Source: Micromonospora sp. MH99 (lineage in GTDB: Bacteria; Actinomycetota; Actinomycetes; Mycobacteriales; Micromonosporaceae). From it: a stretch of DNA of 64,000 nucleotides. Below, piece by piece: positions 42,834 through 52,600 of this stretch (position 1 is its first letter; each line of letters starts with the position of its first letter). The DNA is taken from NCBI RefSeq assembly GCF_021442385.1, contig NZ_MUZA01000014.1, positions 60,563-124,562 of the forward strand. The letters are read 5' to 3'. Made by a program: the position numbers and the translations under genes. Under the pieces are notes generated by a model, which worked only from the letters and a program-made list of their open reading frames with translations, searched no databases and was not told the origin of the DNA.

Positions 42834-43790
42834 TTGGCGATCACCGCCGTCCCCCAGGCCCCCAGGAAACCGGGTCGCCCGATGTCGCCGTACGCGACAG
42901 GGCCGCAGCGCACGAGCCTCGGCCGCAAGGTACGGGACAACCTCACCGGGCACGCGTTCCTGATCGGCGCCGTGCTCTGCTTCGTGGTCTTCTCCTGGTA
43001 CCCGATGGTCCGCGGCATCGTCATGAGCTTCCAGCGGACCAGGCGCGGCGAGACGACCTGGGTGGGCTGGGACAACTACTCCCGTCTCATCGCCGACCCC
43101 AGCTTCTGGCCCGCCTGGAAGAACACGCTCTACTTCACGGTCCTCGCGCTCGTGCTCGGCTACGCGGTGCCGTTCTTCGTGGCGATCCTGCTCAACGAGT
43201 TCCGCCACGCCAAGGGATACCTGCGGGTCCTGGTCTACCTGCCGGTCATGCTGCCGCCGGCCTCGGCGCTGTTCCTCTTCAAGTTCTACGCGTACGACCC
43301 CAGCGAGGCGGGGCTGTTCAACGCGATCCTGAAGGCACTGCACCTGCCCACCTCGCAGTGGATGCAGTCGCCCGAGATGACCATGCCGGCCATGGTGATC
43401 GCGTCCACCTGGATGAACATGGGCGGCGCGGTGCTGATCTACCTGGCGTCGTTGCAGAACATTCCCGGTGAGCTGTACGAGGCGGCGGAGCTCGACGGCG
43501 CGGGGATCTGGCGGCGGATCCGCCACGTCACGATCCCGCAGACCCGGTTGATTCTCGCGCTCCTGGCGATGCTGCAGATCGTCGCGACGATGCAGCTCTT
43601 CATCGAGCCGCTGATCCTCGCCAACGGCGCGGGCGCCGAGGATTCCGCGACCTCGGTGGCGTACCTCATCTACCAGCACGGGTTCTTCCAGAACGACCTC
43701 AACGGCGCCGCCGCGCTGGGCGTGATCATGCTCGTGGTGCTGGCCGGCTTCTCCGCCGTCTACGTGCGGCTGACTGCGAAACAGGACTAG
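42834..43790 (+). CDS. Sugar ABC transporter permease (MalF type)
   Basis: The product is 318 aa. Start TTG 42834 is favoured by AGGAG 6 bases upstream; no ATG or GTG fits the family. Six transmembrane helices are predicted, with the ATPase-contact EAA loop EAAELDGAGIWRRIRHVTIP. It pairs with the next permease. No ATPase gene is present, so a shared MsiK-like ATPase elsewhere is implied. Confidence 0.91.
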   Translation: MAITAVPQAPRKPGRPMSPYATGPQRTSLGRKVRDNLTGHAFLIGAVLCFVVFSWYPMVRGIVMSFQRTRRGETTWVGWDNYSRLIADPSFWPAWKNTLYFTVLALVLGYAVPFFVAILLNEFRHAKGYLRVLVYLPVMLPPASALFLFKFYAYDPSEAGLFNAILKALHLPTSQWMQSPEMTMPAMVIASTWMNMGGAVLIYLASLQNIPGELYEAAELDGAGIWRRIRHVTIPQTRLILALLAMLQIVATMQLFIEPLILANGAGAEDSATSVAYLIYQHGFFQNDLNGAAALGVIMLVVLAGFSAVYVRLTAKQD

Positions 43791-43801
43791 GACGGCGCCC
43801 A

Positions 43802-44689
43802 ATGGCACAGGATTCCGGTACCCGGACCCTCATCTCCCACTCCCAGCTGAGCCGGGGGCGCGGCAAGGTCATCTACTGGACGCTGCTCGTGGTCGTCGTC
43901 GCGGGTTTCACGCTCGTCTTCCTCGGGCCCCTCTACTGGATGGTCACCGGCGCGCTCAAGTCCGGCCAGGAGATCGCGCAGACCCCGCCGTCGCTGTTCC
44001 CGAAGGACCCGCAGCCGCAGAACTACATCGACGCGTGGAACAACCTGGCCCTGGCCAAGCTGCTGTTCAACACGTTCTACTACGCCATCGGGGCGGTGCT
44101 GTTCCAACTCGTCCTCGACAGCGCAGCCGCGTACTCCCTGTCGAAGCTCCGGCCGATCTTCGGCAACACGATCCTCGCCCTGATGCTGGGCACCCTGATG
44201 ATCCCGGCGATGGTCCTCATCGTTCCGCAGTACGTGACGGTGCTCGACCTGCCGATCCTGCACATCAACCTGCTCGACTCGCCGTTCGCGATCTGGCTGC
44301 CGATGGTCGCGAACGCCTTCAACATCTTCCTGTTGAAGCGGTTCTTCGACTCGATCCCGGAGGAGTTGATGGCCGCCGCCCTGATGGACGGGGCGTCGTC
44401 GCTGCGCACGCTCTGGTCGATCATCCTGCCGCTGTCGCGTCCCATTCTCGGCGTCGTCTCGATCTTCGCCGTGACCGCGGTCTGGAAGGACTTCCTCTGG
44501 CCGAAGCTGGTCATGCCGTCGCCCGAGACCCGGACGGTGAGTGTCGGCATCTACACCTTCGCCGGTGGTACGCCGATGAACGTGGTGATCGCCGCGTCGG
44601 TCATCGCCGCCATCCCGACTGTCATCATCTTCCTGATCTTCCAACGGAACATCATGTCCGGTCTGACCACGGGCGGCATCAAGGGATAG
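43802..44689 (+). CDS. Sugar ABC transporter permease (MalG type)
   Basis: The 295-aa product has six predicted helices. The EAA loop is AALMDGASSLRTLWSIILP, and the end SGLTTGGIKG matches the MalG-type C-terminus (GLTxGAVKG) that inserts into the transporter channel. It starts 11 bases after the first permease. Confidence 0.93.
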   Translation: MAQDSGTRTLISHSQLSRGRGKVIYWTLLVVVVAGFTLVFLGPLYWMVTGALKSGQEIAQTPPSLFPKDPQPQNYIDAWNNLALAKLLFNTFYYAIGAVLFQLVLDSAAAYSLSKLRPIFGNTILALMLGTLMIPAMVLIVPQYVTVLDLPILHINLLDSPFAIWLPMVANAFNIFLLKRFFDSIPEELMAAALMDGASSLRTLWSIILPLSRPILGVVSIFAVTAVWKDFLWPKLVMPSPETRTVSVGIYTFAGGTPMNVVIAASVIAAIPTVIIFLIFQRNIMSGLTTGGIKG

Positions 44690-44792
44690 CCCACGACCGC
44701 ATCCACCCGCGCGACGAACGACGACAGTTCGTCCCGACACATATCTCCCTGCGGCGAACCCGCCGACGTACTGACGCAGAAAGCAGGTGCTC

Positions 44793-46454
44793 GTGTCCAC
44801 AGCTGACAGAAGTCCGTGGTGGCGTGGAGCCGTGATCTACCAGGTGTATCCCCGGAGCTTCGCCGACGGCAACGGCGACGGCATCGGTGACATCGCCGGC
44901 ATCCGGTCCCGGTTGAACCACCTGTCCGCGCTCGGCGTCGACGCGATCTGGTTCAGCCCCTGGTACCCGTCGCCGATGGCCGACGCCGGGTACGACGTGT
45001 CCGACTACCGCGACATCGATCCGGTCTTCGGCACGCTCGCCGAGGTGGAGGCGCTGATCGCGGAGGCGCACGACCTCGGCATCCGGACGATCGTCGACGT
45101 GGTGCCCAACCACTGCTCCGACGCGCACCCGTGGTTCCAGGCCGCGTTGGCCGGCGGCCCGGGAGCGCCCGAGCGGGACCTGTTCTGGTTCCGTCCCGGT
45201 CGCGGCCCGAACGGTGACCAGCGGCCCACCGACTGGGTCGGCGAGTTCGGCGGCGAGACCTGGACCCGCACCACCAACCCGGACGGCACGCCCGGTGACT
45301 GGTACCTGCACCTGTTCGCCCCCCAGCAGCCGGACTTCAACTGGGACCACCCCCGGGTGCGGGCCGAATTCGAGGACATCCTGCGGTTCTGGTTCGACCG
45401 GGGCGTCGACGGCATCCGGATCGACTCCGCCGGTCTGCTGGTGAAGGACGGGACGCTGCCCGAGGTCGAGCCGGACCGGCCGCACCCGTTCCAGGACCTC
45501 GACGGGGTGCACGACATCTACCGGGGCTGGCGTCGCGTCGCCGACGAGTACGCCGACCGGGCGCTGATCGGTGAGGTGTGGCTGCCGGACCGGCAGCGGT
45601 TCGCCAACTACCTGCGCCCCGACGAGCTGCACGCGGCGTTCAACTTCGACTTCCTCGGCTGCGCGTGGGACGCCTCGGCGCTGCGCGAGAGCATCGACGG
45701 GACGCTCAGCGCGCACGCGCCGGTCAACGCGCCGGCCACCTGGGTGCTCTCCAACCACGACGTGACCCGGCACGTCACCCGCTACGGCCGGGCGGACACC
45801 ACGTTCAGCTTCGCGGCCAAGCGCGAGGGGATCCCCACCGACCTGGAGCTGGGCACCCGCCGGGCCCGGGCCGCCGCGCTGCTGTCCCTGTCGCTGCCCG
45901 GCGCCGCCTACGTCTACCAGGGCGAGGAGCTGGGGCTGTGGGAGGTCGAGGACATCCCGTACGCGCTGCGGCAGGACCCGATGTGGGAACGCTCCGGTCG
46001 GATCGACCCCGGTCGCGACGGCTGCCGCGTGCCGCTGCCCTGGGCCGGGGACGAGCCGCCGTTCGAGTTCAGCCCCGAGGGTGCCGCCGCGCCGTGGCTG
46101 CCCCAGCCGGCCGACTGGAAGGACCGCACGGCGCTGGCGCAGACCGGCGACGCGGCCTCGATGCTGGAGCTGTACCGGGCGGCGATCCACCTCCGGCGGG
46201 CCGAGGCGGCGCTCGGCGACGGTGAGCTGACGTGGCTGCCCGCCCCGGACGGGGTGCTGGCGTTCAGCCGCGGCGGTGGCTTCCGCTGCCTGGTCAACCT
46301 CACCGACGGGGCGGTGCCGCTGCCCGCCGACGGGGAGTTGCTGCTGGCCAGTGGCCCTCTCGACGACGGTCTGCTGCCGTCGGACACGGCCGTCTGGCTG
46401 CGTACCCCCGAAGAGGTGGACGGACCGCGCGCGGACGCCGCCGCCCTGACCTGA
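44793..46454 (+). CDS. GH13 alpha-glucosidase
   Basis: The product is 553 aa from GTG 44793 (GTG 44787 adds two residues). The (beta/alpha)8 signature regions are visible: VDVVPNH, DGIRIDS with nucleophile Asp211, LIGEVW with acid/base Glu261, and SNHDV with Asp323. WWRGAVIYQVYPRSFADGNGDGIGD is the usual start of oligo-1,6-glucosidase/alpha-glucosidase subfamilies. It has no signal peptide, so it should hydrolyse imported alpha-gluco-oligosaccharides to glucose in the cytoplasm. Confidence 0.93.
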   Translation: MSTADRSPWWRGAVIYQVYPRSFADGNGDGIGDIAGIRSRLNHLSALGVDAIWFSPWYPSPMADAGYDVSDYRDIDPVFGTLAEVEALIAEAHDLGIRTIVDVVPNHCSDAHPWFQAALAGGPGAPERDLFWFRPGRGPNGDQRPTDWVGEFGGETWTRTTNPDGTPGDWYLHLFAPQQPDFNWDHPRVRAEFEDILRFWFDRGVDGIRIDSAGLLVKDGTLPEVEPDRPHPFQDLDGVHDIYRGWRRVADEYADRALIGEVWLPDRQRFANYLRPDELHAAFNFDFLGCAWDASALRESIDGTLSAHAPVNAPATWVLSNHDVTRHVTRYGRADTTFSFAAKREGIPTDLELGTRRARAAALLSLSLPGAAYVYQGEELGLWEVEDIPYALRQDPMWERSGRIDPGRDGCRVPLPWAGDEPPFEFSPEGAAAPWLPQPADWKDRTALAQTGDAASMLELYRAAIHLRRAEAALGDGELTWLPAPDGVLAFSRGGGFRCLVNLTDGAVPLPADGELLLASGPLDDGLLPSDTAVWLRTPEEVDGPRADAAALT

Positions 46455-46600
46455 TCCGACCGACGTGGTGCCGGCGGTCCCGTCCCGACCGCCGGCACCG
46501 CACCACCCGAGCACCGCGCCCGAGAAAGGAGTACGAGGGACCGCCACGCCGCACCGACACGGGGGACCTGGCCTGCCTGACGAAAGGGAGAGCGCAGCTC

Positions 46601-49507
46601 ATGGCCAACCACACCACCGCCACCCCGCACCATCTCCGACACCCGGCGCGCGCCGGGCTGGCCGCGATCGCCGCCACCCTGCTCGCCGCCACCTCGCTGA
46701 CCGTCCTGGCGGTCACCGGCAGTGCCACCCCGGCCTCGGCGGCGGGGTTGTCCCCCTTCGACATCTCCGGCCGTGGGGCCACCGTCCCGTTTCTCGAACA
46801 GGAAGCCGAGAAGGCCGCCCACAACGGCACGAAGATCGGCCCGGACCGGCGCTACGGCACGCTGCCGTCGGAGGCGTCCGGCCGCGAGGCGGTCACCCTC
46901 GACGCCGTCGGCGAGTACGTCGAGTTCACGCTCACCGCCCCGGCCAACGCGGTCACCTTCCGGCACAGCCTGCCGGACAGCCCCTCCGGCACCGGCCGGG
47001 ACGCCGCCCTCGACCTGCGGGCCAACGGCACGCTGCTGAAGTCGGTGCCGGTGACGTCGAGGTACGGCTGGTACTACGGCGGATATCCGTTCAACAACAA
47101 CCCGGGCGACACGAACCCGCACCACTTCTACGACGAGACCCGGACGATGTTCGGCACCACCTACCCGGCCGGCACGAAGATCCGGTTCCAGGTCTCCTCG
47201 ACCGCCCAGTCGCCGTCCTTCACGATCGACCTCGCCGATTTCGAGCTGGTCGCTCCGGCGATCACCAAACCCTCCGGTGTCATCGACGTGGTCACCGACT
47301 TCGGCGCCGACCCGAGCGGCGCGACCGATTCGACAGCGAAGTTCCAGGCTGCGGTCGATGCCGGAAAGGCCCAGGGCCGTGCCGTCTGGATCCCGACCGG
47401 CACCTTCACCCTCTGGGACCACGTGGTGGTCGACGGGGTGACCCTGCGTGGCGCGGGCCCGTGGTATTCGGTGCTCGGCGGGCGGCACCCCACCGACCGC
47501 AAGCGGGCCGCCGGCATCTACGGCAAGTACGTCCCCGGCGGCGGCTACACGGGTGAGATCCGGTCGCACGAGGCCGGCGGGCCGAGCCGCAACGTCACGC
47601 TGCGGGACTTCGCGATCATCGGCGACATCCGCGAACGGGTGGACGAGGACCAGGTCAACGCCCTGGGCGGGGCGATGACCAACTCGGTGGTGGACAACCT
47701 GTGGCTGGAGAACACCAAGGTCGGGGCGTGGATGGACGGCCCGATGGACAACTTCACCATCCGCAACAGCCGGATCCTGGACCAGACCGCGGACGGGGTG
47801 AACTTCCACACCGGCGTCACCAACTCGACGGTGACCAACACGTTCGTGCGCAACACCGGCGACGACGCCCTGGCGATGTGGGCGCAGAGTGTGCCGAACG
47901 TCAACAACTCCTTCACGCACAACACCATCGGCGTGACGCTGCTGGCGAACCACCTGGTCAGCTACGGCGGCCGGGACATCAAGATCACCGACAACGTGAC
48001 CGCCGACTCGCTCACCAACGGCGGTGGCATCCACGTCGCCAACCGCTACCCGGGCGTGCAGGGTGACACCGCGGTCCGGGGCACCTGGACGATCGCCCGG
48101 AACACGCTGATCCGCAACGGCAACTCGGACTACAACTGGAACTTCGGCGTCGGGGCGATCTGGTTCTCCGCCCTCAACGAGGCGTTCAGCCAGGCCACCA
48201 TCAACATCACCGACACCGACATCCTGGACAGCTCGTACGCCGCGCTGCACTGGATCGAGGGCCAGACCAGCGGGATCAACCTCACCAACGTACGGATCGA
48301 CGGCGCCGGCACGTACGCGCTCCAGGTGCAGGCACCCAGCCAGGTGTCGTTTACGAACGTGCGGGCCACCAACATCGCGCAGAGCAACCCGATGCACAAC
48401 TGCGTGGGCGGCGGCTTCCAGATCACCCAGGGCTCCGGCAACTCGGGCTGGTACACGTCGACCCCGTACTGCGGCCCGTGGCCGGAGCCGCAGTGGGGTG
48501 GCGGCCCCAGCACCCCGCCGACCACCGGCCCCACCACCCCGCCACCGACCACCGCACCCCCGACCACGCCGCCCCCGACCACGCCGCCGCCCACCGGCGG
48601 GAACCTGGCGCTGAACCGGTCGACGACCGCGACCAGCACCAACCAGAGCTACACGGCGGGCAACGCCGTCGACGGCAACGCGGCCACCTACTGGGAGAGC
48701 GCCAACAACGCCTTCCCGCAGTCGATCACCGTGGACCTGGGTGCGGTCCGCTCGGTCGACCGGGTGGTGCTCAAGCTGCCCGCCGGCTGGGAGCAGCGCA
48801 CCGAGACGCTGTCGGTGCTCGGCTCCACCGACGGCTCGTCGTACGCCACGCTGGCGTCGTCCGCCGGTCGGGTCTTCGCCCCGGGCACGGGCAACACCGT
48901 GTCGATTCCGCTGCCCTCCGGTGACCGCCGCTACGTCCGGGTCACCGTCACCGGCAACACCGGCTGGCCGGCCGCCCAGCTCAGCGAGGTCGAGGTGTAC
49001 GGCGGAACCGCCACCACGCCGCCGCCGACCACCGCACCCCCGACGACGGCCCCGCCGACCACCGCCCCGCCGACGACGCCCCCGCCCAGTGGCAACCTCG
49101 CCGCCGGACGGTCGATCACCGAGACCAGCCACTCCGACGTGTACGCCGCGCCCAACGCGGTGGACGGCAACGCCAACACCTACTGGGAGAGCGCCAACAA
49201 CGCCTTCCCGCAGTCGCTGACGGTGGACCTGGGCGCCACCCGTTCGGTGTCCCGGGTCGTGCTGAAGCTGCCGCCGTCGTCCGCGTGGCAGACCCGTACG
49301 CAGACGCTGTCGGTGCTCGGCTCCACAAACGGCTCGACCTTCAGCACCCTGAAGTCGTCCGCCGGCTACACCTTCAACCCGGCCAGCGGCAACACGGTCA
49401 CCGTGACCTTCACGGCGACCAGCCAGCGGTACCTGCGGCTGACCGTCACCGGCAACACCGGCTGGCCCGCCGGCCAGCTCAGCGAGTTCGAGGTCTACTC
49501 CAGCTAG
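46601..49507 (+). CDS. Secreted GH87-type alpha-1,3-glucanase (mycodextranase family)
   Basis: The product is 968 aa from ATG 46601. Signal peptide (1-47, ending TPASA); a CBM35/CBM6-like beta-sandwich (~50-220); a right-handed parallel beta-helix (~228-640); a Thr/Pro linker; a discoidin (F5/8C) domain (~668-805); a second Thr/Pro linker; a second discoidin domain (~832-968). The helix carries Asp398 (TADGVNF) and Asp421-Asp422 (NTGDDALA). This D-x22-DD spacing equals the catalytic trio I recall for Paenibacillus GH87 alpha-1,3-glucanase. Function: endo-cutting of alpha-1,3-glucan or nigeran outside the cell. The second GH87-type gene follows. Confidence 0.85.
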   Translation: MANHTTATPHHLRHPARAGLAAIAATLLAATSLTVLAVTGSATPASAAGLSPFDISGRGATVPFLEQEAEKAAHNGTKIGPDRRYGTLPSEASGREAVTLDAVGEYVEFTLTAPANAVTFRHSLPDSPSGTGRDAALDLRANGTLLKSVPVTSRYGWYYGGYPFNNNPGDTNPHHFYDETRTMFGTTYPAGTKIRFQVSSTAQSPSFTIDLADFELVAPAITKPSGVIDVVTDFGADPSGATDSTAKFQAAVDAGKAQGRAVWIPTGTFTLWDHVVVDGVTLRGAGPWYSVLGGRHPTDRKRAAGIYGKYVPGGGYTGEIRSHEAGGPSRNVTLRDFAIIGDIRERVDEDQVNALGGAMTNSVVDNLWLENTKVGAWMDGPMDNFTIRNSRILDQTADGVNFHTGVTNSTVTNTFVRNTGDDALAMWAQSVPNVNNSFTHNTIGVTLLANHLVSYGGRDIKITDNVTADSLTNGGGIHVANRYPGVQGDTAVRGTWTIARNTLIRNGNSDYNWNFGVGAIWFSALNEAFSQATINITDTDILDSSYAALHWIEGQTSGINLTNVRIDGAGTYALQVQAPSQVSFTNVRATNIAQSNPMHNCVGGGFQITQGSGNSGWYTSTPYCGPWPEPQWGGGPSTPPTTGPTTPPPTTAPPTTPPPTTPPPTGGNLALNRSTTATSTNQSYTAGNAVDGNAATYWESANNAFPQSITVDLGAVRSVDRVVLKLPAGWEQRTETLSVLGSTDGSSYATLASSAGRVFAPGTGNTVSIPLPSGDRRYVRVTVTGNTGWPAAQLSEVEVYGGTATTPPPTTAPPTTAPPTTAPPTTPPPSGNLAAGRSITETSHSDVYAAPNAVDGNANTYWESANNAFPQSLTVDLGATRSVSRVVLKLPPSSAWQTRTQTLSVLGSTNGSTFSTLKSSAGYTFNPASGNTVTVTFTATSQRYLRLTVTGNTGWPAGQLSEFEVYSS

Positions 49508-49513
49508 GCCGAC

Positions 49514-49540
49514 GGCCCCCGCCCGAGCGGGGCGGGGGCC
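49514..49540. terminator. GC-rich hairpin after the first GH87 gene
   Basis: GGCCCCCGCCC and GGGCGGGGGCC pair perfectly around GAGCG, 7 bases after the stop. The following region to 49693 carries the second gene's promoter and ribosome site (AAAGAGGTG). Confidence 0.78.
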
Positions 49541-49693
49541 ACCGGTCGGGAGCCCGGCGCAGCGCGGCGCCGGCCCGCCCACACCCGTCCCACACCGCAC
49601 CGTCCCCCACCTGTCGCGGCACGACGGGCGTACCCCTGCACCCGTCACCGGGCAACGCACCCCACACCATCCCCGAAAGAGGTGTAGCCACCG

Positions 49694-52600
49694 ATGTCCA
49701 GAAACGGCACCACCCGAGGCACCCCGCGAACCGGCTCGCCCGGTTCCGCCCACCCGGGCGGCCGAGCGCCGGCCCGCCGACGGCTGCTCGCCGGCGCGCT
49801 CGCCGGACTGCTCCTCGCCGCCGTTCCCGCCGTCACCCCCGCGACCGCGGCACCGGCAGCGACGCCCGCCTCCGCCCCGGCGGGCTCCGCCCGCGCGGCC
49901 CTGCTCGCCGGGCTCTCGGCCACCATGAGCGCCAGCAGCTACAACCAGAACTACGTGGCGGGCAACGCCAACGACGGCAACGCCACGACCTACTGGGAGA
50001 GCGCCAACAACGCGTTCCCGCAGTGGATCCAGGCCGACCTGGGCGCCACCGTCAACGTGGACCGGGTGGTGCTCAAGCTGCCGCCCTCGGCGGACTGGCA
50101 GACCCGCACCCAGACCCTGTCGGTGCTCGGATCCACCAACGGCTCGACCTTCAGCACCCTGAAGTCGTCCGCCGACTACACCTTCAACCCGAGCAGCGGC
50201 AACACCGCGACCGTCAGCTTCACCGCCACCAGCACCCGTTACGTGCGGGTGCAGGTCACCGGCAACACCGGCTGGCCGGCCGCGCAGTTCTCCGAGGTGG
50301 AGGTGTACGGCGCCAGCGGCAGCACCGACACCCAGGCGCCGAGCGCCCCCGGCAACCTGGCGTACACCCAGCCCGCCAGCGGGCAGATCCGGCTCACCTG
50401 GTCGGCGTCCAGCGACAACGTCGGGGTGACCGGCTACGACGTCTACGCCAACGGCGCGCTGCGCGGCAGCGTCAGCGGCTCGACGCTGACGTACACCGAC
50501 AGCCAGGCGGACACCGCCACGGTCTCGTACTACGTGCGGGCCAAGGACGCGGCCGGCAACCAGTCGTCGAACAGCAACACGGTGACCCGCACCGGAACCG
50601 GTAACCCGCCCACCGGGACCAACCTGGCGGTCGGCAAGCCGATCACCGCGTCCGGCTTCGTGCACACGTTCGTGGCGACGAACGCCAACGACAACAACGT
50701 GGCCACCTACTGGGAGGGCAACGGCAACCCGAGCACGCTGACCGTGCAACTCGGTGCGAACGCCAGCCTCAGCCAGGTCGTGTTGAAGCTCAACCCGGAC
50801 TCGGCGTGGGGCACGCGTACCCAGAACATCACAGTCCTCGGCCGGGACCAGGGCTCGTCGACCTTCACCACGCTCGTCGGCGCGACGAACTACACCTTCA
50901 ACCCGGGCAGCGGCAACACGGTGACCATCCCGGTCTCCGCGACCGCCGCCGACGTACGGCTCTCGATCGCCTCGAACACCGGCGCCCCCGCCGGCCAGGT
51001 GGCCGAGTTCCAGGTCTTCGGCACTGCCGCGCCGAACCCGGACCTCACCGTGACGGGGATGTGGTTCAGCCCGTCCGCGCCCGTGGAGACCAGCACCGTC
51101 ACGCTCTCCGCGACCGTGCGGAACGCCGGCTCGGCGGCCTCCGCCGCGACCAACGTCAACTTCTACCTGGGCTCCACCCGGGTCGGCACCGCGTCGGTCG
51201 GTGGCCTCGCGGCCGGCGCGTCGACCACCGTCAGCGCCAGCATCGGCACCCGCGACGCGGGCAGCTACCCGCTCAGCGCGAAGGTCGACGAGTCGAACAC
51301 CGTCGTCGAGATCGACGACACCAACAACAGCTACACCAACCCCAGCCCGCTGGTGGTGAGCCCGGTCGCCACCAGTGACCTGGTCGCCTCGGCGGTCGCC
51401 TGGTCACCGGGTAACCCGTCGGCCGGCAACACCGTCACCTTCTCCGTGTCGATCCGCAACGCCGGAAGCGTGGCGTCCGCGTCCGGGTCGCACGGCATCA
51501 CGCTCACCGTGCTCAACGAGTCGGGCACCGTGGTACGGACCCTGACGGGCTCGTACTCAGGTGTGATCAACGCCGGGGCCACCGTCGGCCCGGTCAACCT
51601 GGGCACCTGGACCGCCGCGAACGGCAAGTACACCGTCCGGGTCGTGCTCGCCGCTGACGCCAACGAGCTGCCGGTCAAGCAGACCAACAACAGCAGCGAC
51701 CGTCCGCTCTTCGTCGGGCGCGGCGCCAACATGCCGTACGACATGTACGAGGCCGAGGACGGCGTGGTCGGCGGCGGCGCGGCCGTCGTGGGCCCGAACC
51801 GGACCGTCGGCGACCTGGCCGGTGAGGCGTCCGGCCGGCGGGCGGTGACCCTCAACTCGACCGGCAGCTACGTCGAGTTCACCACCCGGGCCAGCACCAA
51901 CACGCTGGTCACCCGCTTCTCCATCCCGGACGCGTCCGGCGGCGGGGGCATCAACTCGACGCTGAACATCTACGTCAACGGCACCTTCCACAAGGCGATC
52001 GACCTGACATCCCGCTACGCCTGGCTGTACGGCAACGAAACCAGCCCGGGCAACTCGCCGAGCGCGGGCGGACCGCGGCACATCTACGACGAAGCCAACG
52101 TCATGCTCAACTCGACAGTGCCGGCCGGCAGCAAGATCCGCCTCCAGAAGGACGCGGCCAACACCACCAACTACGCGATCGACTTCATCAACACCGAGCA
52201 GGTCTCGCCGATCGCGAACCCGGACTCGGCCCGCTACGTGACGCCGGCCGGCTTCACCCACCAGGACGTGCAGAACGCCCTGGACCGGGTGCGGATGGAC
52301 ACCACCGGCAACCTGATCGGGGTGTACCTGCCCGCCGGCAACTACTCCACCTCGTCGAAGTTCCAGGTGTACGGCAAGGCGGTCAAGGTGACCGGCGCCG
52401 GGCCCTGGTACACCCGGTTCAACGCCCCCTCCGGCCAGGACAACACCGACATCGGCTTCCGGGCCGAGAACTCGGCGGCCGGATCGTCGTTCGCGAACTT
52501 CGCCTACTTCGGCAACTACACCTCGCGCATCGACGGCCCGGGCAAGGTGTTCGACTTCGCCAACGTGTCGAACATCGTGATCGACAACATCTGGGCCGAG

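Noticed and set aside
45914..50749. A 1611-codon open frame on the minus strand across the GH13/GH87 genes
   Set aside because: It is antisense to genes with clear catalytic motifs and signal peptides, and its product is a low-complexity Gly/Arg/Val chain. Long antisense frames are expected at this GC content.
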